In this document: positions 1-11,100 of the stretch, piece after piece | How the letters are laid out: each line of letters begins with the position of its first letter | Position numbering within the stretch: the first letter of the stretch is position 1 | NCBI RefSeq assembly: GCF_034190915.1 | Contig: NW_026947486.1 | Location: 101,475,123 to 101,539,122, forward strand | Direction: 5' to 3' | Length of the DNA stretch: 64,000 nt | Source: Cavia porcellus | Lineage: Eukaryota > Chordata > Mammalia > Rodentia > Caviidae | The notes under the pieces: model-generated | The model's input: the letters and a program-made list of their open reading frames with translations, nothing else | Database searches by the model: none | Told to the model about the DNA's origin: nothing | Translations under genes and position numbers: made by a program

Positions 1-830
1 CCCTTTCCACTGGGAGCCAGGCCCTGATGCCACCATTAGGCTCCTGGATCACCTTAGCTGGGAACAGGCAGTGCCCATCTTCAAAAGTGACCATCTAAAG
101 TGATTGCAGCTATGGGAGAGAAATGACAGCGTCTCAAGGACCCCGGGTTCTTGGGTCTCCAAGTCTTGGCCAAAGGGAGTAACCTGGGCCTGGGCAGAGA
201 TGTTTCCAGTGTCTTGGTCTCAGTGGGCTCCTGAAGCTCAGCGCTTGCTACTCCATCCCCCAGCCTGATTGGCTTCCATGACAGCCTCCTGGAACCACAA
301 GGACAGGCAGGTTTAAATTCACTCTTGTAGACCCACTTATTTCTAGGTCCTGGCTCCCACATACGAAGTCCTAGCACTTAAATTTGCCAACTGCATACCA
401 ACAGTGCCAGCCTGGGACCAGTCTCAGAACTATTTTTTCCAATTATCATCACTGTATCTGGGGGCTATTGGCTCAGGCCTCAACACAATTTGCTGCTGTC
501 TAGTTGAGAAGGGAAAATTTGCTTCCAGAGGCAGGACCAGCAAGGACCAATTGGAAGACTCGAAGCACACCGATGGAGAACCCTAGGACCTAAGAGACCT
601 CTGGTATCTGTTGGAGGTGGAAAGGAACAACAGGGTCCATAAGTGGAAAATCAGTTCTTCAGGAGGCAACTACCAAGCAAATCCAAGGCCACTGTGACCC
701 GCAGGAGAAGACCAGATTTATGAGAAAGTCTATTAAATACGAGTCCCTAAGCTCATACAGAGATCCAACATGTCAGTATGTTGGGCTAGACCCAAAAATT
801 TGAATTTAAAATAAGTTCTTCCAAGACCCC

Positions 831-833
<3 letters not shown>
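1..833. other. Upstream flank, no gene recognised
   Basis: Ordinary moderately A+T-rich DNA upstream of the ZNF449 promoter. Only short open frames without family resemblance are present, and no SINE or L1 was recognised. In human, ZNF75D is transcribed away from ZNF449 on the opposite side of this promoter, so a divergent first exon could lie here. I could not identify one. Confidence 0.4.

Positions 834-868
<35 letters not shown>
834..868. repeat. (CA)n microsatellite
   Basis: An uninterrupted AC/CA dinucleotide run of about 35 bases, roughly 200 bases upstream of the CpG-island promoter of ZNF449. It is probably length-polymorphic. Confidence 0.97.
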
Positions 869-875
<7 letters not shown>

Positions 876-1134
876 GAGAATCACTGACTAGGTACAGCAG
901 ATTTTAAAAATGTTTCCATCTGCTCTGGTTACGCTAAGAAAATTGGGCAGAAGGCCTCACTCAGTTCCTGAACCCTGGTTCGCCCCACTAGGCCCCCTGG
1001 GGTACGAAGTCATTAGACCGGAAACGGGAGCATTTCCAATGCAGTTTAAAGCTAGGAAGCTCCAGAGAGCCCCAGCCCCTCCCACGTCAACATCCTTATG
1101 GGCTCTAAACGCAGCGGGCGGCGTCAGGGCTGTC

Positions 1135-1147
1135 GGGAGATGTAGTT
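1135..1147 (-). promoter_or_regulatory. ZNF143/SBS-like promoter element
   Basis: The minus strand reads AACTACATCTCCC, matching the ACTACAnnTCCC core recognised by ZNF143 (Staf) in many CpG-island and bidirectional promoters. It lies about 70-80 bases upstream of the predicted exon 1 donor, a typical core-promoter position. This is a motif match only. Confidence 0.6.
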
Positions 1148-1149
1148 CA

Positions 1150-1218
1150 CAACACGACTCCGCGCCTGCGTCCTGGGCATTTGCCGGTGAGCTTGGGAGA
1201 GCAGTGGGCGCTGAGGCG
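1150..1218 (+). other. ZNF449: ZNF449 non-coding exon 1 (5' end approximate)
   Basis: The 3' boundary is inferred from the consensus donor GCG|GTGAGT at 1218/1219. A second possible donor, G|GTGAGC, lies near 1187. The 5' end is a guess from promoter motif positions. The exon would carry only 5' UTR and join an acceptor at 3262/3263, leaving an intron of about 2.0 kb. The splice signals and location fit; no transcript evidence is available here. Confidence 0.55.
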
Positions 1219-1914
1219 GTGAGTCCCGGAGCGACCAGAGGGTGTGGCCGTCCCTGGGGCGCGGGTGCGGGTAGCGGGGTTCCCTTCGCTGGCTTGGGCC
1301 AGGCGAACCGGTGGATTCCAGATGTGTCGCGGGCGGCGGGCGCCGAACGCTTCGAGGGGCGGCGGGCCCCTATCGAATCAGGGACCCCGCCGCCGCTCCT
1401 TGAGACCCGGCCAGGCCTTTCTGGGAGTCCTCCGGGCTGGGAGTGCTCCTCTGGGCGGCAGGACCTGGATGCCCAGCAGCGCTCGGGGACCACACCCAGA
1501 ACACCAGAGTCCTTTTTTAAACCGGTTTTTAGACTTTTCAGGGATATGTCACTCTTGCCTTTAACCAAGTGCCCTCTTTTCTCACATTGCTGGACTCGTA
1601 GGCCCGGTGAAGGTGGGTTCACTACAGGGAGGTTTTGGGGGAAATCGGTTCCCCAGTGAAATTAACTTTTAACTGGGAAGGGTCGATGAAAGGAAACTCA
1701 GAGGGTCATTTCCCTGGTAGACGTGGTGGAAGGTTTTGGGTCAGTTAGGGAGGGCTGGCCAGCTGTGAGGCTGGATCGGATTAACGGGTGGGTCCACCGC
1801 CAAAAAAACACAGTTCCTGGCTGCCTTCCAGCAACGGTTAGACGGCTAGGCTCAGGAAAGTAGAAGCTTCCTAGAAAGGAGTCTTGACCAGCAACAAATC
1901 TTAATTGAACCTTT

Positions 1915-2065
1915 TCCTTGTGCCAGGCACACCGCTATTCGCTTTCCATGCAGTTGGATCCAGGCAAGATATTTTATGAAGTTAATGTTACAATTATGCA
2001 TGTTTCAGATGGCCACTGGCTGTCAGGGCCACACAGCTAGCCGGTTATTATGCCTAAATTCATCT
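1915..2065 (+). repeat. MIR SINE fragment
   Basis: It contains the MIR signatures 'tgtgccaggcac', a diverged cell-length core and 'cacacagctag' in the expected order and orientation. It lies in intron 1 of ZNF449 and is highly diverged, as expected for an ancient tRNA-derived mammalian SINE. Confidence 0.7.
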
Positions 2066-2289
2066 TCCACAAAATTCAGGTCAACATCATAATAAAGGGT
2101 GATATGGGAGCAGAGATAAAGAGACAGAGATTGATTCAGCAAATGCAGAGAGAACTCTAGTACATGGGCAGGTAAAAGTCCTGAGACCTGTTTAGGACCA
2201 CTTATTAGCCTCTTCTGCAATCTCAATAAAAACACAGCGATGGTTTTAGATATTCTAATTATGGGGGAGTATCGATTCTAACCTCATAA

Positions 2290-2485
2290 CCATTTCCCTT
2301 TGGCATTTTCACTATGACCTTGGAGGAGTTACTCAATTCCACTAGGTGTCAAATCTCCATTCCTCATCTTCATTGGGGAAATCACATTAATATCTTGCTC
2401 CTAAAGTTGGAAGAGGTTTAACTGAATTGATATATGCAGGATACTTAGAACAGTGCCTGGTATATTATATGAATTTGATGAGTCC
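2290..2485 (+). repeat. MIR SINE fragment (second)
   Basis: It carries the MIR series 'gaccttgg..agttact', a diverged 'tcctcatctt' block and 'cttagaacagtgcctgg' followed by the tail, in plus orientation. It sits about 230 bases after the first MIR in intron 1 and is ancient and diverged. The rest of the intron (to 3262) shows nothing I recognise. Confidence 0.75.
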
Positions 2486-3262
2486 TTCATTACGAATTCA
2501 GAGGAGATTCCTCATGGCTTGTCCTATGCAGTATATTTTTCTCATAGGAGAGCTACTTGACATGTTATAGAAGAATGAGATTCTTAGTGATTTTGACTGA
2601 ACTATACATGTTTTGGGTGGAGAAGAATGAGAGATCGACAATCTTCTGTTTTTACAAAACATAACTCTACCTAGATTCACCTTGATTGAATGATATTAAG
2701 GTATACTGAGAGCTATATGGATATTCAAAATTATTTAAAAATAATGTTCACAGGCTTCCTATACAGTATTTTCATATATTCAGAAACACAAGATACTTGG
2801 AATTAGACTGGCAGTGGGGTTAAATATCAGTAGATCTATGGGGACTTATTACGGGTAAGGTTCATGTCATTGGGACTGTGGAATTACAGAGCAGAGCTCG
2901 CCAGTAGAAATTTGGCAGTGATATTTATTGTGCAACATGAAATTTAGCTAGAACATGAAATTCAGCTGAGAAACTGAATTTTGAAGTCATGTGCTACGTG
3001 GTGCAAGTGGCTAGCATATTGTAGAACACCATTGTAGAGAGTATGTGGAGGAACTTTGAGATTTTTTAAACTATTGAAATGTATTAGGAATTGGATGTAT
3101 ATGGATATTTTTCTCCGAAGTGAGTCTAGCTTTTACCAGACTCTCAAAATGATCAGAAAGATTATGAGTTGTTCACTTTGGTTAAAAACATAAGTTAAGG
3201 GCATTGAGTGTGCCCTATTGTAACCACTGCTGTTGTCATTTCTTGTGTCTCCCTTCCTTCAG

Positions 3263-3711
3263 CTGCAGGTGGCTCCCCGCAGGACTATTACAGAGACAAA
3301 CAAACTGGAATCTGAGACCTCAGGCACCAGATAAACTCTAAGCTTCTGGAAGGGGCTATGGCTGTGGCCTTGGGCTGTGCAATCCAGGCCTCCTTGAATC
3401 AGGGCTCTGTGCTACAAGAGTATGACACTGACTGTGAGGTCTTCCGCCAGCGCTTCAGGCAGTTCCAATATACTGAAGCAGCTGGGCCTCATGAAGCCTT
3501 CAACAAACTGTGGGAGCTTTGCTGTCAGTGGCTAAAGCCAAAGATGCGTTCTAAGGAACAAATCCTGGAGCTGCTTGTACTGGAGCAATTTCTCACTATT
3601 TTGCCCACAGAGATAGAAACCTGGGTGAGGGAACACTGCCCAGAAAATAGAGAAAGAGTTGTATCACTGATAGAAGACCTACAGAGAGAACTTGAGATAC
3701 CAGAACAACAG
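3263..3711 (+). CDS. ZNF449: ZNF449 exon 2: 5' UTR plus SCAN domain
   Basis: Acceptor ttccttcag|CT at 3262/3263; coding starts at ATG 3358; donor CAG|GTGAGA at 3711/3712, phase 0. It encodes residues 1-118. The SCAN domain is visible from about residue 25 ([12 protein letters not shown]) through [11 protein letters not shown] and [15 protein letters not shown] to [11 protein letters not shown], all hallmark SCAN blocks. The open frame runs about 100 bases into the intron before a stop, so unspliced message would give a SCAN-only product of 152 residues. Confidence 0.95.
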
Positions 3712-6700
3712 GTGAGAAAAAGGTTTGGGGTCTTTGTTGTTAGACCAAAAGAGGAACCAAAGCAGCTGGGTCAAGACCAGATATTTTATCCTTGTGTTAT
3801 TATAGTTTTTCCATAGTCCTTTTCATTTTAATCTACTGCAGTTAACATATAAGTCAGCAGTTCTCCACCCTGAATAGACTTCATGCTGTTCTTTAACATA
3901 GACATTATAATGTGTCTTTTCCTATCTGTAAATGAGATTTACAAACAGTCCACATATATCAACCAGAATTGTCAATAATTTGCTGTATTTGATCTTGGCT
4001 CTTTTTATGTGTACTTGGGAGTAGACTTTTTCCTTTGTTAAAGTGTTTCTTTTGGGGAAAAAAAAGAAAGAAAGAAAATAAATGAGACAATAAATGTAGT
4101 CCCTAAAACTGAAAATATTTACTGTTTGGCTCCTTACGGAAGCAGCTTGTCAAACCCTAGTCAGCTCGAGTCTAGAACAGATAAAAAGGGAAAGGAGCAC
4201 AGTCCATTATAAGCTAGTAGGCATTTCTGCATAAGAATGCCTAGACTTGACTTCAGCAGAAGAATTCATGAAGTGGTCAGATACCTTTATTTCTACTTAG
4301 AATCACTGTGATGGGGCAGTCAGGATTTCAGACTACGACTCAAGTACTATGAACAATATTGATGTTTCTCATGTAAGTTTTCAAAACGCAACAAGTCCTT
4401 TATCAACTAGAACAATAAATAGTGGAGTCTTCCTGGGATTTGCACAGTAAGACATTCCTAGAAAACCCAAGCCATGCTAAAGTATGCAAAAATGCTTTGT
4501 TTCTGATCAATAGGATGTGGTTTTACCTACACAGACTCTTGGAGGTAGATTCCACAATTGGTAGGAAAATGGAAAAACTCTACATTGAGAGCTCTTGTTT
4601 CTGGTCCACTAGCGGGCAGGGGCTTAGCAGTGCCCCTTGTTTAGAGCCACTACCATACAAAGCCTCTTCGGGAAGGGCAGGCTGAGCAGAGGGCAGTGTC
4701 TGGAAGGAGGGAGCTTGTGCTTCCATTTGGACATCAGAGACCCTGGGTGTGGGATGAGGTGAGTTTAGCAGGAGCTGGCGGGTTCCAGGGCAAATCAGCA
4801 GTCTTCCAATCATTCCTGCCTCCCTAGAGTAGCTTGGCCTAGTGGTTTCCCTTTCTTTTTATCTGTCATTTTGTTGCCTTTGTATGAATTTATCTCCTAG
4901 TGATCTAGGGAATCCCTGCTCAGTATAGGAGCCACTAACAATGGGTTGAACTTGAGCACTTAAAGTGTGGCCAGTGCTGACTCACACCCTGCATTGAGTG
5001 GGAAATGCATACCACATTCAGAAGATTTAGTATTAAGGGGGACAGTAGGTGGAGTTAAATTGATGACCTACTGAAATACTAATGGCTGGGATATCTTGGA
5101 TTCAGTATATCAGCTGTGTAGGTTGACCTGTTGTATTTCTTCTCATGTACTGTTTCATGTGGCCACTGAATCATTTATAATTATATCCATGGCTCTCTTT
5201 GTACTGCTGATGGCCAGTGTACTACTTCTGAATGAGAAAAAGCTAACCATACATTCAGCAGGTCTGGACAGAAAGCATCAGGTTCTGGCATTTCCCCCAG
5301 GTTGATATGCATGACATACTCTTAGAAGAACTGGCACCAGTTGGAACAGTACCCATGCCACCAGATATGCATCTGGAGTCACCTGATCTTCAGGTAATGG
5401 GCCCTGTCCAGGAGGCCCCAGTCACAGAGGCCTGGATCCCACAAGCAGGGCCGCAGGAGCTGAACTACGGTGCTGCTGGAGCATGCCAGTCCTTTCTGGA
5501 CCCTGGTAAGGAGAATGTCTTCTTTTTGCTCTTTGGTTTCTGTGTGAGAGCTCAAGATTGCTTAAGGGCTGGGGTTGGGTTGGAAATGTAGGTTTCCCAG
5601 TGGGAATAGACCATTCTATTCTAAGAGGAGTAGGAGAAAGAAGACAGGAGGAGAAAGAGGAGAAAGGGTAAAAACAAGGAGAAAAAAAGACAGAGTAAGG
5701 AAAATTTCTCTTCCTGGAATAGCAGGGAACAATGCACTTTGGAGAGAATAGCATTGAGAAGTGAGGAAATCAGTGCTCAGAGGACTTTGATCAAGAATGC
5801 TAGGTACCCTGGATGCAGCCTCATTTGTTCAGCAAATTTTGATCTGCAGGATCTGTGTTATTGCATGTACCTAGGGCTGCAGTAGCTTAAGAGCCTCATT
5901 CAAACTTAATACTCCAGCAACATGCTCTCTTTAGATCCTTTAAGAAGCTTCATTATTTTTCATAATGAAGGAGAAATACATATATCATGAAATCCCTACC
6001 TAGATCAGTATGTCGTATATTGTATGTCTGTATCACCTGGGCATGTTCAAGTGCACCAGGTGACTGTTGCCCACACAAAAGCTTGAGAAGCATGGCCTCA
6101 GACAGGACAAGGTGAATTCTAGAAGGAAAACTTCTGGGAGGAGAAAGGCCACTGTACCACATGGCCCAGATCCCCCTCCGTTTCCCTTCCCTGTGGGCTT
6201 TTTGTTTCTTGGTACACATACTCCATGGCCCAGCTCTTTCTTTGTCTCCACTAAGGCTTTAGCTCATGTGAAGCCAAGAGTCCTCTCCCTTTTCTCTCTG
6301 AGATACAGCTTCAACATGTTGGTGCTCTGACTGCATAATACTGGGAACAGAAGAAGATGACATAAGGGAATTAGGTGAGAACAGTCCAAATTACAGAAGT
6401 AGCAATGTCTGATGCACTCATGACTAGCAAAGGGCCATGTCAAAGTGGAACTATATAATATTGTCATTTATGTTCCAATCTTTACCTTCATTTCATGATA
6501 CGCTAAATTTTAAAAGATTATGTATATTTACTTTCAACAAATGATAGAACTTAACTAGTCCTATTAAATTATGAATTTTTCTTCCTGTACATTCTGATTC
6601 TCCATGTTAATTATGTTTCTTTTGTCAGTGTTGCAGGTACAAAGATCATACAGCAACAGTATTATTGATGTTAATATTTTACTCTGAATCATGTGGAAAT

Positions 6701-8137
6701 TGTATTTACCAAAAAAATGGGTATAATTAAGTTTTTAAAAGTACAAATTTGAGGCCAGGATATTATCCTGTTTATATCACTGTTTAAATCAATAAAATAT
6801 GCTTAGCTTTGCAAAACTATAGAAGATTTACTGTTCCATCATTTAATGGTTACTTATTCATTTTACCTTTTTTAATGAGAAAATTTTGTTGTATCACATT
6901 AGTGCATCCTATTGGAGAGGAAAAGCGCAAGATACTGGCTATGTGAGAAGAAATTTAAAAGTAATGTAACAAATTGATTAATTTTATTTCAAAGGTTGGA
7001 ATTTGTCCCTGTCACCAAAAAACTAAGTTATTGGGTAGATACAAAATGTGCATGTCACACACAAACAGGTGTGCACACAGGTTGGTCATTTAATGATGTT
7101 TATATAAGTAAACACACAGACACATTCCTTGAAAAACAAAAGACTGTTAGTTAAAAATAGGAAATGATTCAAGGAGGATACTAGCATTAGAAAAAAAGAA
7201 GAACTCTTGGCCAATCTAGGGTAATCTTTGTCAATTTTGTTTTCTTTCTTTTTTTTTTTTTTTTTTTTTTTTTTTTGTTGTTGTTGATACCAGGGATTGA
7301 ACTCACAACCATGCGCTTAACAAGGCAGGTGCTTATGCCGCTGAGCTAAATCCCCAGCCCAATTTTGTTGTTTTCAAAGAAACAGCCTTGGTTTCAATGA
7401 TTTTATCATTTCTATTTCATTAGCTAACCACCGTAATCTTTCTTATTTCCTTTCTAGTTGTTTACAGCTTAATTTGCTGTCTTTTTCTATAATTTTAAGG
7501 TGGAAAATTAGGTTATTATTTCAGTTTTTCCTTCTGTTTAATGGGATTCACAGGTATAAATTTCCTTATAAGCAAGCTTTATGTATATTCCTTACATTTT
7601 GGTATGCTGTGTGTTCATTTTTATTTATCTCAAAATATTTCTGATTTATTTTTTGATTGTTTTAAACTGATTAAGGAACATACTGTGTAATTTCTACTTA
7701 TTTGTGAAAATTCCAATTTTTTATTTTATTTTGGTGGGAGACTATGCTTTGTAATTTTGATACTTCTACATTTTGGAATGTTTATTTTATGGTGCAGTGT
7801 CTAATATGCTCTGGAAATTTTTCTCTGTGTGTTTTTGAAGAATGTGTTCTGTTGTTAGAATGTTCTATGAATGTCTGTTATGTTTAGTTTGTTTATATTA
7901 TTTTCTATATCTTCTGTTGCTGAACTTTTACCCAGATTTTCTGTCTACTTTTGCAGGATGCATTGAAGTATCCTACTGTAGACTACTGTAGGACTGTCTA
8001 GTTCTGCTACATTTGTCAGTTTTTGCTTCATGTATTTTGACTACATATATGTTCTTAGCTGTTATAGTTTCCTGATAGATTTATTCTCTTTATCATCATA
8101 AAATCATTATCTTTGTCTGCAGTTACTCTGTGGGGGG

Positions 8138-8181
<44 letters not shown>

Positions 8182-11100
8182 CAGACAGACACATATACGC
8201 TGGAAATTGAACCCAGGGCTTTCGCATAGAACTATATCCCTATCCCTTTTTACATGTTTTATTTAGACAAAGGTTCTCACTGAATTGCTAAGTTGCCCAG
8301 AGTGGGCTTGATCCTATCTTAGTCTATCAGAGTACTGAGAATACAGGTATGTATAGGCATGTGCCATCATGCTTGGCTTGATTACCCACCACCCCGTTTT
8401 CAAATGAAGAAACTGAACGTAGAAGGATTAATTGCTGTTTCTCTTCTCTATGTTGTTTCTTTCTTTCTTTCTTTGCTAATACTAATGATTGAATGCAGAG
8501 CCCTTGCACTGAGCTCCCTCCCCAGTCCTTTTCTATTTTGAGACAGGGTCTTGCCGAGTTGCTAAGTTACCAAGGCTCTGCCTGAACTTGTGATCCTCCT
8601 GTCTTAGTTTCCCAGAATCCTGGGAGTATAGGCATGTGCTACCATACCTGACTTTTTCTAGTTTTAATATCTAGGTTGCTTCATTATTTTGTGCATATTA
8701 TTTATAGTATGTGTTTCTCCGTATCTTTACTTTCAGTCTCTTTAGCTTTGAACCTAAAGTGTATCTTCTATAGTCAATATAGAGCTGGACCTTTAAAAAA
8801 ATCCCAGTATGAGCTTCTCTTACCTTTTCATTGAATTGCTTAATCCATTCACATTTTATCTTTTGAACTTGGTTAGATTTAATCTGTCATTTTACTTTCT
8901 ATTTCAGTTTCATGCCCTTATTGTTCCTTTGACCCTTTCTGTTGCTTTTTTCTACATTGAGTAAACATTTATAACATTTTACTTAGTGAATTTTCAAAAA
9001 TTTTAAGTTTACTTCCTTAGTTATCAATCTGTGGTTTTCCATGAATATCTGAATTTATAATCAGCTTCAAAGACATAGTAACTTAATACCAATGAGATAT
9101 AGAAATATTTGTTTTATATAGTTTTATACCAATTTCTTCCTTTTTGTGATATTGCTGTCATACTCAGTATATCAAAATATTGTAACAGTTCATTCTTGTA
9201 GTTATTACTTTGTATAATTTTAAGACTTTTACAGAAGCTGAGAGAAAGAAAACACATACATAGTATAATTTTTATGTTTTCTTTTAAAAAGTTTTTGTTA
9301 AATTTATTTTTATTAGTATATGTTTGCAATAATAATGAATACATTCAGCATGTGGAGTTGGTACATGTACTTATCATATTGTAGTCCTTATACTTCCCTT
9401 AACCTTCTCTCTCTTCTCCCTCCATCCCTAGATCCTCTTCCCATCTACAAAAGATCTACTCCAACTTCTGTTGTATTCACATTATTTATCATTTCTGATT
9501 TTCTTTATTTGTTCCTGTGGATTTGAGTTACCAAAGCAGTTATTTCTTTGGCCCTGTATAACTTTGCTCTTACCCATCTTACCTGTGCTCTTATTAGCAA
9601 GCACATTACATTTCTGTTACAGCACTTGCCTTTTCAGTTGTTAGGAAAAGAAACAAACACTTTCAGTTAAACTATCCTTCCTAATTACATAATTACCTTT
9701 ATCTTTGCTGTTTTTTAAAATGTGGATCAATTTCCATTTGGCATGAGGAACTTCCAAGTCTACTAAAATTTGTTCTCTCAATTTTGTTTCTTAAGAATAT
9801 CTATTGTATATTCATTTTTGAAAGATAGTTTTTCTGAATATAAGATTCTTGGTTGAAAAATTTTCATTTTTCTCCCTTCACTTTGAGTATGTCATGTCAT
9901 CTCGCTGCCTCCTAGCCTCCATTGTTTCTATGTGAACTGAGTTTTTTATTTCATTGAGTTTCACTTGTAACTGACTAGTCATTGCTTGCTTCCTGTCTTT
10001 CAAGGGTTTTTGGGTGTGATTTTTAGTATATGTCTATGGACCCCCTCGATAATATGATATGTTTGTGGGTCCCCTTGTGTTCATCCTGTTTGGAGTTCAT
10101 TATACTTACTAGGTACTGGATTAATTTTTCTCAATATACCTGGAGAATTTGGGGCCATAATTTTTTTTCAATTTTTTTTCTGCTGACTAGTAGAAATAAC
10201 TGGTTCAAGGACGACTGTGCATACATAAGGATTTGCCCCAGGAGAACAGATTAACATTTAATGTCAGATTAACATTTCTTAATAATACTTATTATTGTAG
10301 GGATTAGACTTCACTAAAATTGGCTAGCCATTCACTAAACAAATAAAAAACACAGTGCAAAGTTCTGGGGGGATGACATAGAGTTGCTGTAATATATTAT
10401 CTAAAATGTCCAGTTTCCAAGAAAATTATGAGGCATGCATTAAATGGGAAAGTATGAACCCATATTATTGAGGGGAAAAGGCAACAGAGCCTGCTCATGA
10501 GTTTTTACTAGGTACCAGTTTTAACAGACTACAAGGTTGTCATTATTAACATGTTTCAAGAACTTGAGGAAAATGTGATTTAAAAAGTAAAAATGTTACA
10601 GCAGTATCATATTGGAGAATATCAATAAACAAATTATAAAAACAAATCAAATGGAAATTTCAGAGTTGAAAAATCAAATAACTCTCAGTTTTCCATTAAT
10701 ATAACAAATGCCTGAGATAATCTGTTTAGAAAAATGAAGTTTTATTTTGACTCATAGTTGTGGAGGGTTAGAGTGGCTGGCCCCTTTGATTTTTGGATTG
10801 TGGAAAGGCAGCACATGAGGGTAAAGAGCACATGGTGGAACAAAGCAATTTATCTCATAGCCATGAATGAAAAAGAAAGAGAAGAGACTGGGGTCCCACA
10901 ATCCTCTTTAAGGGTATCCCCCCTCACGAAGTCCCATATCTTAAAGTTTTTACCACCTCCCAGTAGTGTCAAGCTGGGGACCAAGCCTTTAACACATGAC
11001 CCTGTAAGGGACGTTGTAGATCTAAACTAGCATACTGTGATGAAAAGAATCACTAAAGTGGTTCTGATGTGATCCATCAGAAGAGAGAATCAGCGAACTT

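Larger units (their letters stand above)
1000..1500 (+). promoter_or_regulatory. ZNF449: CpG-island promoter of ZNF449
   Basis: The block is G+C-rich and CpG-dense, in sharp contrast to its A+T-rich surroundings, and no TATA box is evident. It contains a CRE/ATF-like CACGTCA at 1083-1089, a ZNF143-type element at 1135-1147 (the minus strand reads ACTACATCTCCC) and an NRF1-like GCGCCTGCG at 1162-1170. A strong GTGAGT splice donor at 1219 ends a probable non-coding first exon. Together these suggest a housekeeping-type promoter with dispersed starts around 1100-1200. Open frames across the island are by-products of base composition, not genes. Confidence 0.75.

Noticed and set aside
910..1659. 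249-codon plus-strand frame and 221-codon minus-strand frame over the CpG island
   Set aside because: Both are long only because the region is G+C-rich and stop-poor. They overlap the promoter, the non-coding exon and its splice donor, and show no domain.
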